Positions 38,435-40,933 of a stretch of DNA of 40,933 bases are shown piece after piece. The notes under the pieces are model-generated. The model made no database searches. It was not told where the DNA came from and worked only from the letters and a program-made list of their open reading frames with translations. The position numbers were made by a program, and so were the translations under genes. The first letter of the stretch is position 1. Each line of letters starts with the position of its first letter. Source of the stretch: Ruminococcus sp. (GTDB lineage: Bacteria > Bacillota_A > Clostridia > Oscillospirales > Acutalibacteraceae); the NCBI GenBank assembly GCA_017481395.1, contig JAFUPE010000080.1, forward strand, positions 1-40,933. Reading direction: 5' to 3'.

Positions 38435-39145
38435 TTAATATATACCTTGCACTGCAACTTCGCCTGAAGTGATGCTCACTATTTTATCATCGGCTTTAAT
38501 AAGCAGCTCTCCGTTATCTGCCACACCTATGGCTACACCACTTAAATTATCCGTAAAAACGGTTTTGCCTAAATTTATGCAAAGCCTCTCAAACTCTGCT
38601 TTTGCGTCCTGTGTAAAAGTAAAATTATACTTTTCAAAAATCTTTTCAAACGAAAGCTTTATAGCCTCAAAAACCTCTTTAACATTAGACTTTTTACCGC
38701 TTAAAAGGTAAAGTGACGTTGCTTTATGCTCAATTTCACTGACAAAGCTCTCGTCGTTTACGTTTACCCCTATACCGATTACAGTATATTCATTAACTCG
38801 CTCACAAAGAATACCGCAAAGCTTTTTATTTTCACAAATAATATCGTTAGGCCATTTTATCTGCAGGTTCTTATCTGAGCAAAAAGGCTTTAAAGCTTCA
38901 TAAACCGCCAATGCAGCAAGGAGTGTAAAACCCTCGGCGTACTCGTTCTTAAGGGCAATGCTCATACAAAGAGTATCGTCACTGCTAAGCCAAGTCCTGC
39001 CAAGTCTGCCTCTGCCTGCGGTCTGCACCTTTGCCGTAACTGCCAAACCCCTGCTAAGTCCGGTTTCTTTGATAATTCTTTTTAAGTAACTGTTAGTAGA
39101 GTCCACCGACTCTAAATAAACTGAATCTAAGGGGAAATTTATCAT
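38435..39145 (-). CDS. birA: Biotin--[acetyl-CoA-carboxylase] ligase
   Basis: BirA attaches biotin to carboxylase carrier proteins through biotinyl-AMP. The 236-residue protein lacks the N-terminal HTH of bifunctional BirA, so it should not be a DNA-binding repressor. It has VDSTNSYLK near 14-22, the biotinyl-AMP loop AGRGRLGRTW at 43-52, KWPNDI near 97-102 and GIGVNVN. The start overlaps the upstream ECF gene's stop (ATGA), making it the last gene of coaX-ECF-birA. Confidence 0.95.
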   Translation of the reverse strand: MINFPLDSVYLESVDSTNSYLKRIIKETGLSRGLAVTAKVQTAGRGRLGRTWLSSDDTLCMSIALKNEYAEGFTLLAALAVYEALKPFCSDKNLQIKWPNDIICENKKLCGILCERVNEYTVIGIGVNVNDESFVSEIEHKATSLYLLSGKKSNVKEVFEAIKLSFEKIFEKYNFTFTQDAKAEFERLCINLGKTVFTDNLSGVAIGVADNGELLIKADDKIVSITSGEVAVQGIY

Positions 39146-39789
39146 AAAAATCTTTCTTTTACTTTAAGTAACGCTTTAGATATTGCTGTACCTGCAACTA
39201 AACAAACGCCTGCTTCAATAAGTGCATTAATCGATGCAAAAGCAAGGAAAAATGTAAGCACATTAAACTCACCGAAGCCTTCTTTAACAAAGGCACCATA
39301 ATCGGATGAAGCAAGAAAATCTGAGAAAACAAGCCAAACTCCGCCTAAAAACAAAACTGTATTGATAATTGCCGTCGAAAGACTTGAAACAGCAATAGCT
39401 ATGTAGCCATGCTTATCTTTTTGGGTGATTGCTTTGTATATAAGTGCAGGTAACACACCGCAGAGAATTCTGGGAACAATACAAATTACTGCTGTTAAAA
39501 CGGGATTTTCACTAAGCAAAAATGCACCTAAGGCACTGGGCATACCAATACCGAAACAGGTCATATAGCTTGTAATACCAAAAACGGCACCTAAAATCAA
39601 ACCCGCTTTCCAACCTAAAACTACTGACCCGACTGCAACGGGCAACACCATTAAGGTAATCTCGAACAAAGGGGTTTTTAAATAGCCCAACGGTGTAAAA
39701 GTCAGCAACACAATTATCGCAACGAGTAAGGCCGTTAGTGTCATCTCTACGACTTTTGGGTTAATGGTTGATTTTCTTCTTGCTGTCAT
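39142..39789 (-). CDS. ECF transporter S component, possibly for pantothenate
   Basis: The chosen ATG follows AGGAGGAATTATT and gives 215 residues; a longer frame upstream to 39873 lacks such a site. The protein has about six helices and the N-terminal VVEMTLTALLVAIIVLLTFTP type of S-component sequence (PF12822-like). S components bind a vitamin and work with the EcfAAT module, usually encoded elsewhere. Being between a pantothenate kinase and biotin ligase, the substrate is most simply pantothenate; biotin S components (BioY) have a different signature. This is an inference from context. Confidence 0.8.
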   Translation of the reverse strand: MTARRKSTINPKVVEMTLTALLVAIIVLLTFTPLGYLKTPLFEITLMVLPVAVGSVVLGWKAGLILGAVFGITSYMTCFGIGMPSALGAFLLSENPVLTAVICIVPRILCGVLPALIYKAITQKDKHGYIAIAVSSLSTAIINTVLFLGGVWLVFSDFLASSDYGAFVKEGFGEFNVLTFFLAFASINALIEAGVCLVAGTAISKALLKVKERFL

Positions 39790-39844
39790 AATAATTCCTC
39801 CTGCTGTCTCCACCTTTCGGAGTGAGACGCTTAAAATATTTATT

Positions 39845-39863
39845 TTACAGGCAAAGCCTGTAA
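39845..39863 (-). other. Small perfect inverted repeat between coaX and the S-component gene
   Basis: TTACAGGC-AAA-GCCTGTAA forms an 8-bp stem with a 3-base loop. It lacks a T-run on the minus strand, so it is more likely an RNA processing or stability element than a full terminator. Confidence 0.4.
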
Positions 39864-39883
39864 TTGACGTCAAAAATCGAAAA

Positions 39884-40651
39884 TTACTGTTTGTTTTTCT
39901 CGTATATAAGTCTTAGTCCCTGAAGCATAAGGTCATCCCTAAGCTCAATTTTATGGTTACAGCTTGGTACAATATCTGCGGCTAAGCCGCCTGTTGCAAC
40001 AAGACTGCACTGCTCGCCTACTTCTGACTGCATACGGTCAATCATACCGTCAATCATCGAAGCTGTTCCTATAACCACACCCGAACGCATACATTCGTCG
40101 GTGTTTTTGCCTACAACTCTTGAGGGTGCGTGAATAGCAACCGAGGGAAGCAAGGCACCCTGCTTTACCAATGCATTTAAGGATGTACCCACGCCGGGAA
40201 TAATTGCACCGCCTATCATAGACTTATCCTTATTTATAACAAAAATAGTGGTGGCAGTACCCATGCTTATGACAATACATGGCAATTTATACATCTCTGC
40301 CGCACCGACACAGCCAGTTACCAAGTCAGCACCTGCTGTGGAAGGGTTATCAATTCTCAGGTTAATACCGGTCTTAAGTCCGGGGCCTACCACTAACGGC
40401 TCCTCTTTAAAAAGAAGCCTTACCGCCCGCTTAAGAGATACAAGCACCTGAGGCACAACGCTACTGATAATGGTGCCCTCAACCTGAGAAATATCAAAGC
40501 CATACACCTCAAAAATGCCCTTAATCTCAATTGCAAGCTCGTCGCCTGTTTTGCTTGCAACTGTAGATGTACGTGCAATCATCACAAGCTTTTCGCCCTC
40601 GAAAAGACCAAGTTTAATATTTGTATTACCAACGTCAAATACTAATAACAT
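39884..40651 (-). CDS. coaX: Type III pantothenate kinase
   Basis: CoaX phosphorylates pantothenate in the first step of coenzyme A synthesis and is insensitive to CoA feedback. From the ATG at 40651 the protein has 255 residues, with the ASKHA phosphate loop DVGNTNIKLG at 6-15, the pantothenate-binding segment GADLVTGCVGA and the second nucleotide segment ISMGTATTIFVI. A GTG four codons upstream overlaps the GTGGTGAT ribosome-binding region and is less likely. It is the first gene of a coaX-ECF S component-birA operon. Confidence 0.96.
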   Translation of the reverse strand: MLLVFDVGNTNIKLGLFEGEKLVMIARTSTVASKTGDELAIEIKGIFEVYGFDISQVEGTIISSVVPQVLVSLKRAVRLLFKEEPLVVGPGLKTGINLRIDNPSTAGADLVTGCVGAAEMYKLPCIVISMGTATTIFVINKDKSMIGGAIIPGVGTSLNALVKQGALLPSVAIHAPSRVVGKNTDECMRSGVVIGTASMIDGMIDRMQSEVGEQCSLVATGGLAADIVPSCNHKIELRDDLMLQGLRLIYEKNKQ

Positions 40652-40667
40652 AAATATCACCACTATT

Positions 40668-40696
40668 ATTATATTTTAAACCACCTTAAAGTTCAA
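40668..40696 (-). promoter_or_regulatory. Promoter of the coaX operon
   Basis: On the minus strand TTGAAC (40696-40691) and perfect TATAAT (40673-40668) are 17 bases apart, 16 bases before the ATG. Confidence 0.7.
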
Positions 40697-40853
40697 GTCT
40701 ATAGTTGTTATCGACGAAAAAGGAGCAAAAACACGCGGTAAATTCTACATCAATTTGCCTTTATTTTTCTTAAAAGAAAATTAGAAATATCGCCTTTATG
40801 GTAATATAATAATGCGAATACTACTATTAAACTGTTCAATAGGAGGAATTGCT

Positions 40854-40933
40854 ATGCAGAACACTCAAAAATTAGAGCTTAAAAAGCTTGCCTGTAAAGC
40901 AAGAATGGGTGCCGTTGAAGGTACATTCCACGC
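40854..40933 (+). CDS. Transketolase N-terminal subunit, 5' end only
   Basis: The ATG follows AGGAGGAATTGCT. The 26 visible codons read MQNTQKLELKKLACKARMG and then AVEGTFH, matching the start of split transketolase N-terminal (thiamine-diphosphate-binding) subunits, in which LKKLACxxR is followed by a GHPGG segment just beyond the window. A TATAAT at 40805-40810 may be its -10 element. The assignment rests on a short N-terminus. Confidence 0.7.
   Translation, partial: MQNTQKLELKKLACKARMGAVEGTFH

Overview
The window looks like chromosomal DNA of a low-to-moderate GC, Gram-positive anaerobe of the class Clostridia, most likely an Oscillospiraceae/Ruminococcaceae-type gut bacterium. The evidence is AGGAGG-type ribosome binding sites with some TTG and GTG starts, a T-box leader on pheST, an S-box (SAM-I) leader on metK, a ctsR-mcsA-mcsB-clpC operon, IreB, a type III pantothenate kinase, and a dockerin-bearing CotH protein. 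No rRNA, tRNA, CRISPR array, insertion sequence or prophage gene was seen. The lineage is inferred from gene content; no database was searched.

Layout. 1-527: 3' part of a phosphotransferase gene. 3595-701 (minus): membrane protein, NAD(P)HX dehydratase, lipoprotein and an atypical 2-hydroxyacid dehydrogenase-like protein. 3660-7509: T-box, pheS, pheT, terminator. 7517-8277: palindromic repeat, then ireB and a small partner gene. 8330-10458: lipoprotein (minus), NusG-II protein, Gx transporter, and an ExbD/TolR-like single-pass protein. 10507-13012: xpt, then the SAM riboswitch, metK and a dCMP deaminase. 13060-13410 (minus): mazF-like toxin without a visible antitoxin. 18158-13717 (minus): CtsR heat-shock operon with a multi-heptad operator. 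20030-18399 (minus): secreted S1 serine protease plus lipoprotein. 24832-20345 (minus): LOG-family protein, beta-CASP nuclease, MATE exporter and lipid kinase. 25219-24968 (minus): small DUF6514-like protein. 25391-25523: a nested inverted-repeat element.

25717-33578 is the most accessory-looking part, and its content points to the cell surface. It holds a BlaI-like regulator with a LicD-family transferase, a polysaccharide pyruvyl transferase-like protein, an extended SDR sugar epimerase, a secreted CotH-domain protein ending in a type I dockerin, and a membrane glycosyltransferase. 33706-36645 encodes a fused MacB/FtsX-like ABC transporter with a very large extracellular region, and 36853-37728 a secreted PLAT-domain protein. 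The right end returns to core metabolism: flavin reductase-like protein (minus), coaX - ECF S component - birA operon (minus), and the first codons of a transketolase N-terminal subunit (plus).

The best leads are the dockerin-CotH protein within a surface-glycan locus, the dehydrogenase-like protein missing two of three catalytic residues, the S1 protease/lipoprotein pair, the structured element at 25391-25523, a dispersed intergenic repeat family, and a glycosyltransferase whose conserved N-terminal helix lies upstream of any normal start codon. None clearly amounts to a wholly new system.
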